This document shows, in pieces, positions 16,515 through 27,964 of a stretch of 64,000 bases of DNA (positions are counted from its first letter, which is position 1; each line of letters starts with the position of its first letter). Below the pieces are notes generated by a model. It ran no database searches. It was not told the DNA's origin and was given only the letters and a program-made list of their open reading frames with translations. The stretch spans positions 248,001 through 312,000 of the forward strand of contig NZ_JATV01000002.1 of the NCBI RefSeq assembly GCF_000611675.1. The letters run 5' to 3'. The DNA comes from Flavobacterium succinicans LMG 10402. GTDB lineage: Bacteria; Bacteroidota; Bacteroidia; Flavobacteriales; Flavobacteriaceae. Made by a program: the position numbers and the translations under genes.

Positions 16515-17477
16515 ATGAAAATTGCATCAAAATTAAAAATGGCTTTGGCTTGTATTGCATTTTTATCATTCGCAGTTTCTTGCGACGATGATGATAATAA
16601 TGATCCAAAACCGGTAGACAATACTATTACTGGTATTGCGGTGAACAATTCCAACTTAAAAATTTTAGTACAAGCGCTAACAAGAGCTGAGTTAGCCGCT
16701 ACTCTTCAAGGCGCTGGTCCTTTTACTGTATTCGCTCCAACAGATGCAGCTTTTACAAAATTTTTAACCGATAACAAATTTGCTTCTGTTGCTGATGTAC
16801 CAAAAGATGTTTTGACACAAATTTTATTAAACCATGTAGTAAGTGGTACTGTAAAATCAACAGCATTGACTACTGGATACGTTAAAACATTAGCAAAAAG
16901 TACGGCTTCAGGAAGCAATACCATGAGTATGTATGTAGACCTTACTTCGGGTGTGAAATTGAATGGCGGTGCCAAAGTTACTACAGCTGATGTAATGGCT
17001 TCGAACGGCGTGATTCATATCGTAGACGCTGTAATCAATCTACCAACCATTGTTACGCATGCTACTGCAAATCCAAATTTTACTACATTAGTTGCTACTC
17101 TTACTTTTAACCCAGCTTCTGGTTTTGCAGCAACTTTATCGGGTACAGCTAGTTCACCTTTCACCGTTTTTGCACCTACAAATGACGCATTTGCATCATT
17201 TTTAACCGAAACTAAATTTTCTGGTCTAGCTGCAATACCTCCAACCCTGCTTGAAACTGTATTGAAATACCATGTTGTTACTGGTGCAAACGTTTTATCA
17301 ACGCAGTTAACAAACGATCAGGTAATTAATACTTTTGCCGGTCAAAATGTAACGGTAAAATTTACTCCAACTCGATTGCAAGATGCAAGTGCAAGAAACT
17401 GCAATATTATTGCTGTTGACGTACAATGTTCAAACGGTGTGATTCACGTATTAGACAAAGTGTTGTTGCCAAAATAA
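16515..17477 (+). CDS. lipoprotein with two fasciclin (FAS1) domains
   Basis: This 320-residue lipoprotein (lipobox AVSCDDDDNND) has two FAS1 domains at about 40-175 and 180-318. Each has the H1 motif, GPFTVFAPTDAAFTKFL and SPFTVFAPTNDAFASFL, and the H2 motif, VIHIVDAVINLP and VIHVLDKVLLP. FAS1 domains mediate adhesion or matrix contacts. The acidic run after the lipidated Cys fits surface-exposed Bacteroidota lipoproteins, which often carry such export signals. It is a single-gene unit with its own promoter and terminator. Confidence 0.9.
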   Translation: MKIASKLKMALACIAFLSFAVSCDDDDNNDPKPVDNTITGIAVNNSNLKILVQALTRAELAATLQGAGPFTVFAPTDAAFTKFLTDNKFASVADVPKDVLTQILLNHVVSGTVKSTALTTGYVKTLAKSTASGSNTMSMYVDLTSGVKLNGGAKVTTADVMASNGVIHIVDAVINLPTIVTHATANPNFTTLVATLTFNPASGFAATLSGTASSPFTVFAPTNDAFASFLTETKFSGLAAIPPTLLETVLKYHVVTGANVLSTQLTNDQVINTFAGQNVTVKFTPTRLQDASARNCNIIAVDVQCSNGVIHVLDKVLLPK

Positions 17478-17517
17478 TAAAATTAGTTGCAATACTTATT
17501 AAAATGATTTATACAAA

Positions 17518-17547
17518 AAGAGGCTGTCCTAACTTGGACAGCCTCTT
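17518..17547. terminator. bidirectional terminator
   Basis: AAGAGGCTGTCC at 17518-17529 and GGACAGCCTCTT at 17536-17547 form a perfect 12-bp stem with a 6-base loop. It lies between the convergent FAS1 and yidC genes. Confidence 0.85.
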
Positions 17548-17573
17548 TCATATACAAAAAAATTTATACTATA

Positions 17574-19478
17574 TTATTTTTTCTTTTGCTGAGCTGCTTT
17601 TTGAGCTTCAGCTTGTTCCATTGCTTCTTGCAACTTTCTTTGAAACTTACCTTGTTTTTTAGGTTCTTTCAATTTATTTTCTTGAATTTGTGCGTGAATT
17701 TTATCGCTATCAATGAAGTAATTTTTGATGACCAACATGATCAAAATTGTTACCAAGTTAGAAATAAAGTTATACAAACTCAATCCAGCGCCATAGCTAT
17801 TGAAAAAGAATAACATCATCAATGGCGAAACATAGATCATAATCTTCATCATTTTCGCCATATCAGGCATCCCTTCTTGTTGTGGAGCTGCCATTTGTTG
17901 ATCACCTGAAGTCATTTTCATGTAAAAGAAAATTGCGATGGCCGCCAAAATTGGAAACAAACTAATATGATCTCCATACAATGGAATATGGAAAGGCAAT
18001 TTCACGATCTCATCAAATGAAGACAAATCATCTGCCCAAAGGAAACTTTTTTGTCTTAACTCAAAAGCCGAAGGAAAAAATTGAAACGAAGCCATTAAGA
18101 ACGGCATTTGGATCAAAGCTGGAATACAACCTGCCATTGGATTTACACCGGCTTTGTTGTACAACTTCATCGTCTCTTGTTGTTTTTTCATTGGATCTTT
18201 GGCGAATTTTTCACCCAACTCAGTAATTTCAGGACGCAATACTTTCATTTTGGCTTGTGACAAGAATGATTTGAAAGTAATAGGCGACATTGCCAATTTG
18301 ATTAAAATAGTAAAAAGAATAATCGCAATACCATACGCCATGAACGAACCTAATAAACCAAATAAAGGCACAAAGATAAAACGGTTGATCCAACCAATAA
18401 TACCCCAACCCATAGAGATGATTTTCTCAAGATTTTGATCATAATTATTCAAAGTCTCATAATCAGATGGCCCTAAATACCAACTTAATTTATGATCAAT
18501 TTCGCCATTAGTAAACGTCAAAGGTAAATTCGCTTTGAATGATTTTGTAAAAGTAGTATCCACTTTTTCATCATTCATAAGATTAGTTGAAACCAATTGT
18601 GCTTTTTCAAAAGGCGTTTTCGATACTAAAATTGAAGCAAAGAAATGTTGTTTAAAAGCAATAAATGTAGGTTTTTCAAGAGTTTCTTCTTCTTTTGCAC
18701 CTAAGCCAGCGTAATCAACTTTACCTTCTTTATGTTCAAAATAAATCTCAGTGTATTTATTTTCGTAAGATATGCTTTTTTCATTTCTGAAAGCTTTCAA
18801 ATCCCATTCTAAATCCAAAGGCTTAGCTGTATTCAATACTTGGTTCAAGCCTTGAGAACGCAAATCAAAACCAATCATATAATCGTTTGGCTTCACTATG
18901 TATTTATATTCCAAAAATGAATTTGGACCTGACTTTAACTTCATAGACAACACTTGATCCGCTCCTATTTTGGTTAAAGTAGGCTCAAAAAACAAGTCTT
19001 TGGTATTTAAAGTTCTGTTGTCATTGGTTTGCAAAACAATATTCAAATTAGCATTATTGTTTTTTATCAATTCTACCAACTGACCAGAACCTTTTTTAAA
19101 CTTTTCAAAGTTTTTCAAAGTTGCCTCAGCGATATAACCACCTTTATTAGCAATTTTTAATTTTATCACTTCATTTTCAATCGTAGTAAAATCATTTTTT
19201 GCAGAAGGCAAAGTCGCAGAATAAGCAAAATTTCCTAATGTTTTTTGCAAAGCTACCAATTGAGTAGAATCGCCAGTGGCTACTGCAACAGTTGCTTTTT
19301 CAACTGCTTTATTTGCCAATTCTTTTGCTTTTTGAGCTTTTAAAACCAATTCCTTTTGGGCTTTTTCTGCAGCCACCACTTTAGGATCAGGTTGGTTTTG
19401 GAACATAATCCAAACCAAAATACCAAAAATCAGTATAAAACCGATAATTGAATTAATGTCAATCTTTTTTTCTTCCAT
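17574..19478 (-). CDS. yidC: membrane protein insertase YidC
   Basis: This 634-residue YidC inserts and folds inner-membrane proteins with or without SecYEG. An N-terminal membrane anchor (IIGFILIFGILVWIMF) is followed by a large periplasmic domain to about residue 340. The conserved hydrophobic core comes next (FGLLGSFMAYGIAIILFTIL, GCIPALIQMPFLMASFQFF, LFPILAAIAIFFYMKM and SLYNFISNLVTILIMLVI). The C-terminal tail is strongly basic and Gln-rich, as in ribosome-binding YidC tails. It follows pyrG by 89 bases on the same strand. Confidence 0.95.
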   Translation of the reverse strand: MEEKKIDINSIIGFILIFGILVWIMFQNQPDPKVVAAEKAQKELVLKAQKAKELANKAVEKATVAVATGDSTQLVALQKTLGNFAYSATLPSAKNDFTTIENEVIKLKIANKGGYIAEATLKNFEKFKKGSGQLVELIKNNNANLNIVLQTNDNRTLNTKDLFFEPTLTKIGADQVLSMKLKSGPNSFLEYKYIVKPNDYMIGFDLRSQGLNQVLNTAKPLDLEWDLKAFRNEKSISYENKYTEIYFEHKEGKVDYAGLGAKEEETLEKPTFIAFKQHFFASILVSKTPFEKAQLVSTNLMNDEKVDTTFTKSFKANLPLTFTNGEIDHKLSWYLGPSDYETLNNYDQNLEKIISMGWGIIGWINRFIFVPLFGLLGSFMAYGIAIILFTILIKLAMSPITFKSFLSQAKMKVLRPEITELGEKFAKDPMKKQQETMKLYNKAGVNPMAGCIPALIQMPFLMASFQFFPSAFELRQKSFLWADDLSSFDEIVKLPFHIPLYGDHISLFPILAAIAIFFYMKMTSGDQQMAAPQQEGMPDMAKMMKIMIYVSPLMMLFFFNSYGAGLSLYNFISNLVTILIMLVIKNYFIDSDKIHAQIQENKLKEPKKQGKFQRKLQEAMEQAEAQKAAQQKKK

Positions 19479-19567
19479 TATAATCTATCTTCAAAATTCA
19501 AAACAAGAGTAGTTTACCCCTGCTTAGTGTTAGAATCTAACTCAAATACTTTGTTACAGCTATTGCA

Positions 19568-21232
<1,665 letters not shown>

Positions 21233-21341
21233 TTAATTGGAATACACTAGCGCTTGTTTCAGTAGAATTTCAAAAGCCTTGTTTGAACCAATCATTAGAA
21301 TACTTTGCAAATATTCAAAACCGTTGCTCCTAATAGTAAGA

Positions 21342-21572
21342 TCACGGTTTTGGATATTTCTTTTTGATATTGCGAATTAAATCTTCGAGACCGTTGAGTT
21401 TTAATTCATAAATTAATTGCAGTTGTTCGCCTAATTCTCCTTTTGGAAAACCTTTATTACTATACCAAACGATATAATATTCTGGAATGTCAATAAGATG
21501 CCAGCCTTCGTATTTACCAAAAGGCATTTTGGTATGAGCCAACTTGATGAGTTGTTTTTGATTTTGATCCAA
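21342..21572 (-). CDS. DUF3820 family protein
   Basis: This 76-residue cytosolic protein has the DUF3820 pattern MPFGKYEGWHLIDIPEYY, then WYSNKGFPKGELGEQL. The same FGKYKG-type fold forms the C-terminal domain of ExoX-like exonucleases, so nucleic-acid binding is plausible but untested. It starts five bases after the LysM gene stop and is probably cotranslated with it. The 160 bases up to pyrG hold no gene. Confidence 0.8.
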   Translation of the reverse strand: MDQNQKQLIKLAHTKMPFGKYEGWHLIDIPEYYIVWYSNKGFPKGELGEQLQLIYELKLNGLEDLIRNIKKKYPKP

Positions 21573-21577
21573 AACGA

Positions 21578-23542
21578 TTAATTGGCTTGTTTGATGGTCA
21601 TATCCGCATCATAATAGAGCATGTAAACCCCTTTATTATTATACGCTCCACCCTCATTTTTAGAGTAATCAAATCGATTTTCTACTTGTTCCGTTGCCTT
21701 ACTCTCCATAGTTTCTTGGAAAGTTACATCTTGCGCCATACGCATCAGTGTATCAAAAGTCACATCAAATCCACGAGTAGCAAATGAACTAGGATAGACA
21801 TTGTTTTCTTTACGGTATTTTTGCGCAAAAACTTGTGCTTCATCCGAATTATTTTCTCTAATTGCAGAAGGATACAACAATTGCAGCTTTACTAAATTTG
21901 CAAATGAAATTTCATCCGTATCCAAAGTAGGGTTAGGCTCCAAGACCACCAGTTGCACTTTATGAGTTTTCATTACTGAAATCATGGCAGCAATTGTCGC
22001 CCTAATCATAGTTGTACTGCCGGTTTCAAGAATCACATAATTCATGCGATCCAAACTCAACAAACTTTTCAGTGCTTCTACATTTACACCTCCTGTTGGA
22101 GTCAAAGGTGCAATTTTGACGTCTTTTTGTTGTTGAGCAAAATAAATCCTAGACGATTCTTTTTTCTTATCAATAACTGCGATCATATTCCCGTTTTTCT
22201 TTTTCATAAAATCAAAAGCGGTATTTTTCAATTCATCAGAAGAAACAATAGATTGGTATAAATTAGCATACGATTTACCATAATCCTTAGACAATGGAGA
22301 GATCACTGCTACATTATCATCCAGTAATAATTCAGCTGCTTTTTCAACATTATTCTGATAAAACGGACCAATTACTACTTGCGCTGTGTTAATGGCATGG
22401 TTTTTTATTAACGTAGGAACTTGAGAACTGTTTTTAGTTTCCTGAGAATCAAAAACTTGTACATCAACCTGAATTCCCATTTGTTTTGCTGAGTCAATTG
22501 CCATCAAAGCGCCAGCATAAAAATCCAAAGTCATGTTTAAAAACTTATCTTTTTTCAAACGCTCAATACTTGAATTTACGGTGTCATTTGCAATTTTAGC
22601 CGTATTAAAAGGCAGTAACAACACTAATTTTTTAGCAGTCCCTGCATTTTGCACACTCAATTGAGTCTTGTTTTTTTGAATCAACGAAAGCGTTTCAATT
22701 TTCACGTTTGAAGGCAATTTCAAAAGCATGCCTTCTTGTACTCCATTTTTCAAATCAGGATTCAAAACTGTTAATTCCTCTTGCGACAACCCTGTTAATT
22801 TGGATAAGCTGTAGAAGGTTTCTTTGGGCTTGACCGTATAATTTTGATACACTAAAGGGCTTGTGTTTTTAGCATCGATATCATTTTTTTCTGGTTCTAT
22901 TTTAGAAGCAGTAACGGAGACATCTTTTATTTCTTTAGGTCGATTCCCTCTAATTAACAAAGTAAATCCAATAGGAAGATTTGTAGCTACTTCAGGGTTT
23001 TTTTTCTCTAATTCTTCAATAGTAATATTATACTTTTTAGCAATAGAGAATTTAGTTTCTTGAGCTTGTACTACATGCAAAACTGGAGCAACAACTTTTA
23101 CTGTGGCTGGTGTAGCAGCTTTAGCCATAACAGCATTAGGAATCAACAACTTTTGACCTATTTGCAAGCCGTCTTTTTCTAAAAAGGGATTTGCTTTAAA
23201 CAAAGCAGCTTCAGAAATGTCATATTTTTTTTGAATACCGAATAACGTTTCTTTTGCCACAACCTCATGCATGATTGTTTTGGTTGCAACCATTGGCTTG
23301 GCAGTAGTTTTGGAATCATTTTTAACGGCTGCTTTTGAAATCAACAATACCATATTGGTACTAATTCCGGACTGTGCATCTGGATTCAATTGATAAATTT
23401 CATGAGGACTCACTTTGTACTTTTGTGCAATTTGAGTAATAGTTTCTCCCTTGGCTACTTTATGAGTAATCACCTTCTCTTGAGCAAACACAGCAGTGCC
23501 AAAAAACACACAACTTAATAAAAAAGCAAAAAAACGATTCAT
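21578..23542 (-). CDS. LysM-repeat protein fused to periplasmic binding-protein domain
   Basis: This 654-residue secreted protein has a signal peptide (FAFLLSCVFFGTAVFAQ) and four LysM domains at about 26-70, 90-135, 153-198 and 231-277, for example THKVAKGETITQIAQKYKV. A C-terminal domain of about 330 residues resembles ABC-type (type I) substrate-binding proteins (LVLLLPFNTAKI, VVIGPFYQNNVEKAAELL, VAVISPLSKDYG). It probably binds peptidoglycan and senses or organises something at the wall, and I see no transporter beside it. A TATCTTTG -7 element lies at 23571-23578 on the minus strand. Confidence 0.8.
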   Translation of the reverse strand: MNRFFAFLLSCVFFGTAVFAQEKVITHKVAKGETITQIAQKYKVSPHEIYQLNPDAQSGISTNMVLLISKAAVKNDSKTTAKPMVATKTIMHEVVAKETLFGIQKKYDISEAALFKANPFLEKDGLQIGQKLLIPNAVMAKAATPATVKVVAPVLHVVQAQETKFSIAKKYNITIEELEKKNPEVATNLPIGFTLLIRGNRPKEIKDVSVTASKIEPEKNDIDAKNTSPLVYQNYTVKPKETFYSLSKLTGLSQEELTVLNPDLKNGVQEGMLLKLPSNVKIETLSLIQKNKTQLSVQNAGTAKKLVLLLPFNTAKIANDTVNSSIERLKKDKFLNMTLDFYAGALMAIDSAKQMGIQVDVQVFDSQETKNSSQVPTLIKNHAINTAQVVIGPFYQNNVEKAAELLLDDNVAVISPLSKDYGKSYANLYQSIVSSDELKNTAFDFMKKKNGNMIAVIDKKKESSRIYFAQQQKDVKIAPLTPTGGVNVEALKSLLSLDRMNYVILETGSTTMIRATIAAMISVMKTHKVQLVVLEPNPTLDTDEISFANLVKLQLLYPSAIRENNSDEAQVFAQKYRKENNVYPSSFATRGFDVTFDTLMRMAQDVTFQETMESKATEQVENRFDYSKNEGGAYNNKGVYMLYYDADMTIKQAN

Positions 23543-23582
23543 TGGATTACATTAAAAAATTAAAGACTTTCAAAGATACGAA

Positions 23583-23615
23583 ACGGTGCTAGATTTTATA
23601 TAAATCTAACACCGT
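23583..23615 (-). terminator. hairpin downstream of guaA
   Basis: ACGGTGCTAGATTT at 23583-23596 pairs with AAATCTAACACCGT at 23602-23615 with one mismatch and a 5-base loop. It lies 50 bases after the guaA stop codon and upstream of the LysM gene promoter, so it probably ends guaA transcripts. The T-run is weak. Confidence 0.6.
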
Positions 23616-23664
23616 AACTGTATTTAAACAACTAAATTATGTAGTGGTAAAAAAGAAAAACTTT

Positions 23665-25194
23665 TTATTCCCACTCAATTGTGGCCGGCGGTTTCGAACT
23701 AATATCGTACACCACTCGATTCACTCCTTTTACTTTATTGATAATATCATTAGAAACTTTCATCAAGAACTCGTAAGGCAAATGAACCCAATCTGCCGTC
23801 ATACCATCGGTAGATTCAACTGCTCTAAGCGCCACTACTTTTTCGTAAGTACGCTCATCACCCATTACACCAACACTATTTACAGGCAACAAAATAGCTC
23901 CTGCCTGCCAAACTTTATCGTATAAGCCCCAAGATTTTAAACCGTCAATAAATACTTTATCAACATCTTGTAAAATTTGTACTTTCTCTGGGGTAATATC
24001 GCCTAAAATACGAATCGACAAACCTGGCCCTGGGAAAGGATGTCTTCCCAAAAGTTCTGGGTCGATTCCTAAAGTAGCACCAACTCTACGTACTTCATCC
24101 TTGAAAAGCATACGCAAAGGCTCTACTATTTTCAATTTCATATAATCAGGCAAACCACCTACATTATGATGTGATTTGATAGTTGCTGATGGTCCTTTTA
24201 CAGAAACCGACTCGATTACGTCAGGATATATAGTTCCTTGGGCTAACCAAGTAACATCTTCAATTTTGTGTGACTCATCATCAAAAACTTCGATAAAGGC
24301 ATTCCCAATTGCTTTTCTTTTTAATTCTGGATCAGTAACTCCAGCCAAGGCATCATAAAAACGCTGAGAAGCATCTACTCCTTTCACATTCAATCCCATT
24401 CCTTCGTATTGATCTAAAACGCTTTGGAACTCATTTTTACGGAGTAATCCGTTATTTACGAAAATACAATATAGATTTTTACCAATAGCCTTATGTAATA
24501 AAACCGCTGCTACTGTTGAATCTACTCCTCCTGAAAGTCCTAAAACAACTTTGTCGTTTCCGATTTTCTCTTTCATTTCCGCTACGATTTCTTCAACAAA
24601 AGCACCTGGTGTGAAATTCTGAGGGACCTCAGCAATTTTTACCAAGAAATTCTCTAGCATTTTGGAACCATCTGTCGAGTGAAAAACCTCTGGATGGTAT
24701 TGAATCGCATAAGTAGTTTCGCCTTCAATTTTATAAGCCGCAAATTCAACATCGTGCGTACTTGCTAATTTAACACCGTTTGTAGGCAAAGCTTTGATAC
24801 TATCACTGTGGCTCATCCACACTTGGCTGTTCTCAGAAACGCCTTCAAAAAAGACTTCATTTTCTTTGATAAAAGACAAGTTGGCTCTACCATATTCTCT
24901 TGTATTTGAAGCAGCTACTTCACCTCCGCTAAAATGCGAAAGATATTGTGCTCCGTAACATACGGCAAGCAAGGGTAGTTTTCCTCTAATTTGAGATAAA
25001 TCAGGGTGAGGCGCATCTTCTGAACGAACAGAAAATGGGCTACCGCCAAGAATTACTGCTTTGTAAGGAGATAGATCACTTGGAAAGTGATTGTAAGGGA
25101 AGATTTCGCAGAATATGTTTAATTCTCGAACTCTTCGCGCAATAAGTTGAGTATATTGCGATCCGAAATCTAAAATAAGTACGTTGTGTTGCAT
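23665..25194 (-). CDS. guaA: GMP synthase (glutamine-hydrolysing)
   Basis: This 509-residue enzyme aminates XMP to GMP. The N-terminal class-I glutaminase has [12 protein letters not shown] with the nucleophilic Cys and [11 protein letters not shown] with catalytic His and Glu. The ATP-pyrophosphatase domain has [18 protein letters not shown], and the C-terminal dimerisation domain ends in PPATIEWE. I start at ATG 25194 (MQHNVLIL) rather than the TTG six bases upstream. A TATTTTTG -7-like element at 25199-25206 is so close that the mRNA leader may be very short or absent. Confidence 0.97.
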   Translation of the reverse strand: MQHNVLILDFGSQYTQLIARRVRELNIFCEIFPYNHFPSDLSPYKAVILGGSPFSVRSEDAPHPDLSQIRGKLPLLAVCYGAQYLSHFSGGEVAASNTREYGRANLSFIKENEVFFEGVSENSQVWMSHSDSIKALPTNGVKLASTHDVEFAAYKIEGETTYAIQYHPEVFHSTDGSKMLENFLVKIAEVPQNFTPGAFVEEIVAEMKEKIGNDKVVLGLSGGVDSTVAAVLLHKAIGKNLYCIFVNNGLLRKNEFQSVLDQYEGMGLNVKGVDASQRFYDALAGVTDPELKRKAIGNAFIEVFDDESHKIEDVTWLAQGTIYPDVIESVSVKGPSATIKSHHNVGGLPDYMKLKIVEPLRMLFKDEVRRVGATLGIDPELLGRHPFPGPGLSIRILGDITPEKVQILQDVDKVFIDGLKSWGLYDKVWQAGAILLPVNSVGVMGDERTYEKVVALRAVESTDGMTADWVHLPYEFLMKVSNDIINKVKGVNRVVYDISSKPPATIEWE

Positions 25195-25271
25195 GCGCAA
25201 AAATACTTTTAAATTTCGGAAATGAAAAGTTGAATTTTGAAAATTTTTATTTTTTTAGAAAACCACAAAAA

Positions 25272-25946
25272 TTATTCTTTTACCAAAAGTATAGTTCCTT
25301 TAAAACCAGCCGCTAAATTGTCCCAATAGTTTTTAGAAAGTACTTTTTTCTGATCGTCAATTATGATGATTTCAGCCGTATTTCCACCACTTGTCCCTGT
25401 ATTGAGTGCTTCAAAATCCAATTTATTAAAGCCCTCGCCTAATAAAATTTTTATTTCCGTGTAATTGCCACCCAAATACACCTCTTCTTTTAGTATAGTA
25501 GCATTTTGGTAAATACGCAGCAAATCACCATCTACATAAATATAATCTCTCACCTTCACAATCACATATTTCGATTTGGTATGGATTTGTCCAAAATCAA
25601 AATTACGTCGTAATAACGGCATGTTATTTTCGTTCAAGGTTTTATCCACATCCTTTTGCATCTTCTTGAGGTATTCTTCTCCAGGATTGATGAATTTTTC
25701 TTTTGGAAACATCGACACATCATTTGATTTCGATATAGTCGTAGATGTTTTAGTAGGATTTTCAGGTGAATTAAAAACGTTGGGTTGATCAATTTTAGGC
25801 AACTCAGCAGGAGGAATTACTTTTTTCTTAGGAGCCGCAGGAAACTTTGCTGGAGGAATAGGTTTAAACTTAGGTCCAAATTCCACTTGTGCATAACCGT
25901 TGGAGGCCAATACAAATAATAAAAAAACGAATATGATTTTCTTCAT
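25272..25946 (-). CDS. secreted proline-rich protein of unknown function
   Basis: This 224-residue protein starts at ATG 25946 (MKKIIFVFLLFVLASNGYAQ), giving a clean signal peptide; a longer frame to 25982 is less likely. A Pro/Lys-rich spacer (PPAKFPAAPKKKVIPPAELP) leads to a C-terminal beta-rich domain (KYVIVKVRDYIYVDGDLLRI, GGNYTEIKILLGEGFNKLDF, NTAEIIIIDDQ). The C-terminal part looks like a small immunoglobulin- or C2-like fold, but I recognise no named domain. It precedes guaA by 77 bases. Confidence 0.6.
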   Translation of the reverse strand: MKKIIFVFLLFVLASNGYAQVEFGPKFKPIPPAKFPAAPKKKVIPPAELPKIDQPNVFNSPENPTKTSTTISKSNDVSMFPKEKFINPGEEYLKKMQKDVDKTLNENNMPLLRRNFDFGQIHTKSKYVIVKVRDYIYVDGDLLRIYQNATILKEEVYLGGNYTEIKILLGEGFNKLDFEALNTGTSGGNTAEIIIIDDQKKVLSKNYWDNLAAGFKGTILLVKE

Positions 25947-26438
25947 ATACTTTACATCTTTAATCATTACTGAGCTATTCATCTAAAAAAATATGACATA
26001 ACCGTCTACAAAACTAATCTATTTCTGATTTTATACTAATGGATTAGAAAATACTTAACATTTTAACAGTTCTAACACTCTAACGAGAGAAAAAAACATC
26101 AATCCTACTACACCACGAATAAACTCCATTATAAGATTCAAAATCAACGCTTTTGAATGCCCATTCCCTACTTTCTAGACGAAAAAAAACAGCTCAAAAA
26201 AGCATTAACAAAAAATTATAAAAAGTAAGAAGTCCAGAAGTCCAAATCAACAATTTATTGAAACAAAGCAAAATACGCTCACAAGTATTATACCACCCTA
26301 TAAGTAAGACAAAAAAATCTTGAAATTGATGCTTTTTCAAATTCAGCCCCCCTTAAAGAGCCCCTAAACAAAAATCGAACCTTTATCAATAAAAATCGAA
26401 AAACCGAAACAGATTAACTAATATTTAACCACTTTGAA

Positions 26439-26470
26439 ATTGTACACATTTAACGAATTATATACCTTTA
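26439..26470 (+). promoter_or_regulatory. possible promoter in the 25947-26474 gap
   Basis: TTG at 26439-26441 and TACCTTTA at 26463-26470 are 21 bases apart and lie just before the GTG start at 26475. This fits a Bacteroidota promoter with one -7 mismatch. The rest of the 528-base gap is AT-rich, with no open frame, tRNA or clear repeat. Confidence 0.35.
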
Positions 26471-26474
26471 CAAT

Positions 26475-26807
26475 GTGAAAAAAGCAAAAAAAATAGCGAT
26501 TTTAACCTTAATATTTTTATATTCCTTAATATGGACAATATGCTCTTATTTTGAACTCACTAATAAACACCAATCTGAATGGTCTTTTAGTAGTGAAACT
26601 AATTCAGAAAAAGAACTTGAAACATTGTACATAAACGGAACTGAATCACTTTTTGCTATTGGATACCATTTAAAAGAAGAGCAAAAGCCAATCGCTTTTT
26701 GGAACACATTACAACTAACAGGTATACACCTAAAAAAAGATGATCCGCCACCGGAAAGAAAAGGAAACAACACGCAACACTTATTTAGAACAAAAAAATA
26801 TACATAA
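26475..26807 (+). CDS. small membrane-anchored protein of unknown function
   Basis: This 110-residue protein has a GTG start. The N-terminus KKAKKIAILTLIFLYSLIWTIC is a basic head followed by a hydrophobic signal or anchor. The remainder is polar (SEWSFSSETNSEKELETLY, YHLKEEQKPIAFW) and ends in a charged tail. I recognise no domain. It is followed 18 bases later by another small exported-protein gene, and the two probably form one transcript ended by the terminator at 27327. Confidence 0.5.
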   Translation: MKKAKKIAILTLIFLYSLIWTICSYFELTNKHQSEWSFSSETNSEKELETLYINGTESLFAIGYHLKEEQKPIAFWNTLQLTGIHLKKDDPPPERKGNNTQHLFRTKKYT

Positions 26808-26825
26808 CTCAATACATATAATACA

Positions 26826-27302
26826 ATGAAAAATTTTATCACATTTTTATTCTTTACTTTCTCATTAACAGTAATGGCTCAATCACATGTTATAGTTAAA
26901 CACAACGGTGAAAAATTAAATGTTAATTACATCAAAAACGAAAACAACACGCTTTATTTTAATTCTGGAAAAGATCAAGTAGAGCAAACTATAAGTGCTT
27001 TTGCTGTTGCCGAAATCATTAACAACGCAACTAATGAATCTACTAAAGTTTCAGATAAGATTGTAATTAATGGTGAGCAAGATTACAACAAAGTAATGGT
27101 AATTGCCCCTAAAGCATCTACTGGATTAACGACTACCAAAAATACTGTAGTATCCAATAGAATAAAAGGACAAACACCTCTATCAGTTCAACAACAAAAC
27201 ATCGTTGCACTGAAGAGAAAAGCAGCTAAAGAAGGACTTCCGTTTGTTGCTATCGTTAAAAAAAACAGAGCAGAATCAAGCGCAACCATGTACGCTTACT
27301 AA
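26826..27302 (+). CDS. small secreted protein of unknown function
   Basis: This 158-residue protein has a signal peptide (MKNFITFLFFTFSLTVMAQ). The mature part contains HVIVKHNGEKLNVNYIKNEN and LYFNSGKDQVEQTISAFAVA, a pattern seen in small Bacteroidota beta-sandwich proteins. A Ser/Thr-rich middle and a basic region (VALKRKAAKEGLPFVAIVKK) follow. I recognise no family. It lies in a two-gene unit with the preceding membrane-anchored protein. Confidence 0.55.
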   Translation: MKNFITFLFFTFSLTVMAQSHVIVKHNGEKLNVNYIKNENNTLYFNSGKDQVEQTISAFAVAEIINNATNESTKVSDKIVINGEQDYNKVMVIAPKASTGLTTTKNTVVSNRIKGQTPLSVQQQNIVALKRKAAKEGLPFVAIVKKNRAESSATMYAY

Positions 27303-27326
27303 ATACCACATTGTTTTCAATAAAAA

Positions 27327-27350
27327 AGCCGTTTCAGTTTTGAAACGGCT
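27327..27350. terminator. bidirectional terminator
   Basis: AGCCGTTTCA at 27327-27336 pairs with TGAAACGGCT at 27341-27350 around a 4-base loop, with an A-run before and T-rich sequence after. It lies between the convergent small-protein unit and the DUF1573 gene. Confidence 0.8.
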
Positions 27351-27373
27351 ATTTGTATTATAAATAATTCGTC

Positions 27374-27799
27374 TTAGCTTTTTGCTGTAGCTGCAACTAC
27401 TGTTCCTTTGATGGTTAATACTTTTGGAGTCGCTTCTGCATTAGAAGTTACAGTAACTGTTTTGGTAAAAGCACCCATAGCTGCTGCATTGTAAGTAGCT
27501 GTAACAGTTCCTGATTTACCTGGAGCGATTGGTTCCTTAGTATAATTAGTAGCTGTACATCCACATGAACCTTGTACATTAGTTAAAATCACAGGCGTTT
27601 TTCCAGTGTTTTTAAACTCAAAAACAATCGGTTTTGGCGTTCCTTGAGGAATTGAACCTACATCAATCGTTTCTGATTTCCAAACCAAAGCGCTAGCATA
27701 ACCTGCCACTTTGCTTACCATAGATTGTACCGGAGCACTAGTAGTGAAGGACATTAATCCAAAAGCTACTGCCATTAAGGAGATTTTTAAAATTTTCAT
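27374..27799 (-). CDS. DUF1573 secreted protein
   Basis: This 141-residue protein has a signal peptide and one DUF1573 domain, an Ig/ASPM-SPD-2-Hydin-like fold. It shows IDVGSIPQGTPKPIVFEFKN, then TPVILTNVQGSCGCTATNYT with the typical CGCT motif and PGKSGTVTATYN. Such proteins are abundant in Bacteroidota and usually periplasmic or surface-exposed, with unknown function. A TATATTTG -7 element lies on the minus strand at 27843-27850. It is divergent from the histidine kinase gene. Confidence 0.85.
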   Translation of the reverse strand: MKILKISLMAVAFGLMSFTTSAPVQSMVSKVAGYASALVWKSETIDVGSIPQGTPKPIVFEFKNTGKTPVILTNVQGSCGCTATNYTKEPIAPGKSGTVTATYNAAAMGAFTKTVTVTSNAEATPKVLTIKGTVVAATAKS

Positions 27800-27964
27800 A
27801 GTTTTAATATTTAATTGTTTAATATGCTATTTTTATTCGATTCAAATATACTCACTCTATTTCATGTGGCTGTTAAACATTTTCAAATGATTGTTAACGA
27901 CTTGTTAATGGCCAAATTTAAATATAATTTTACTTAATATTACAGCAGAATTAAAAAATCATTT

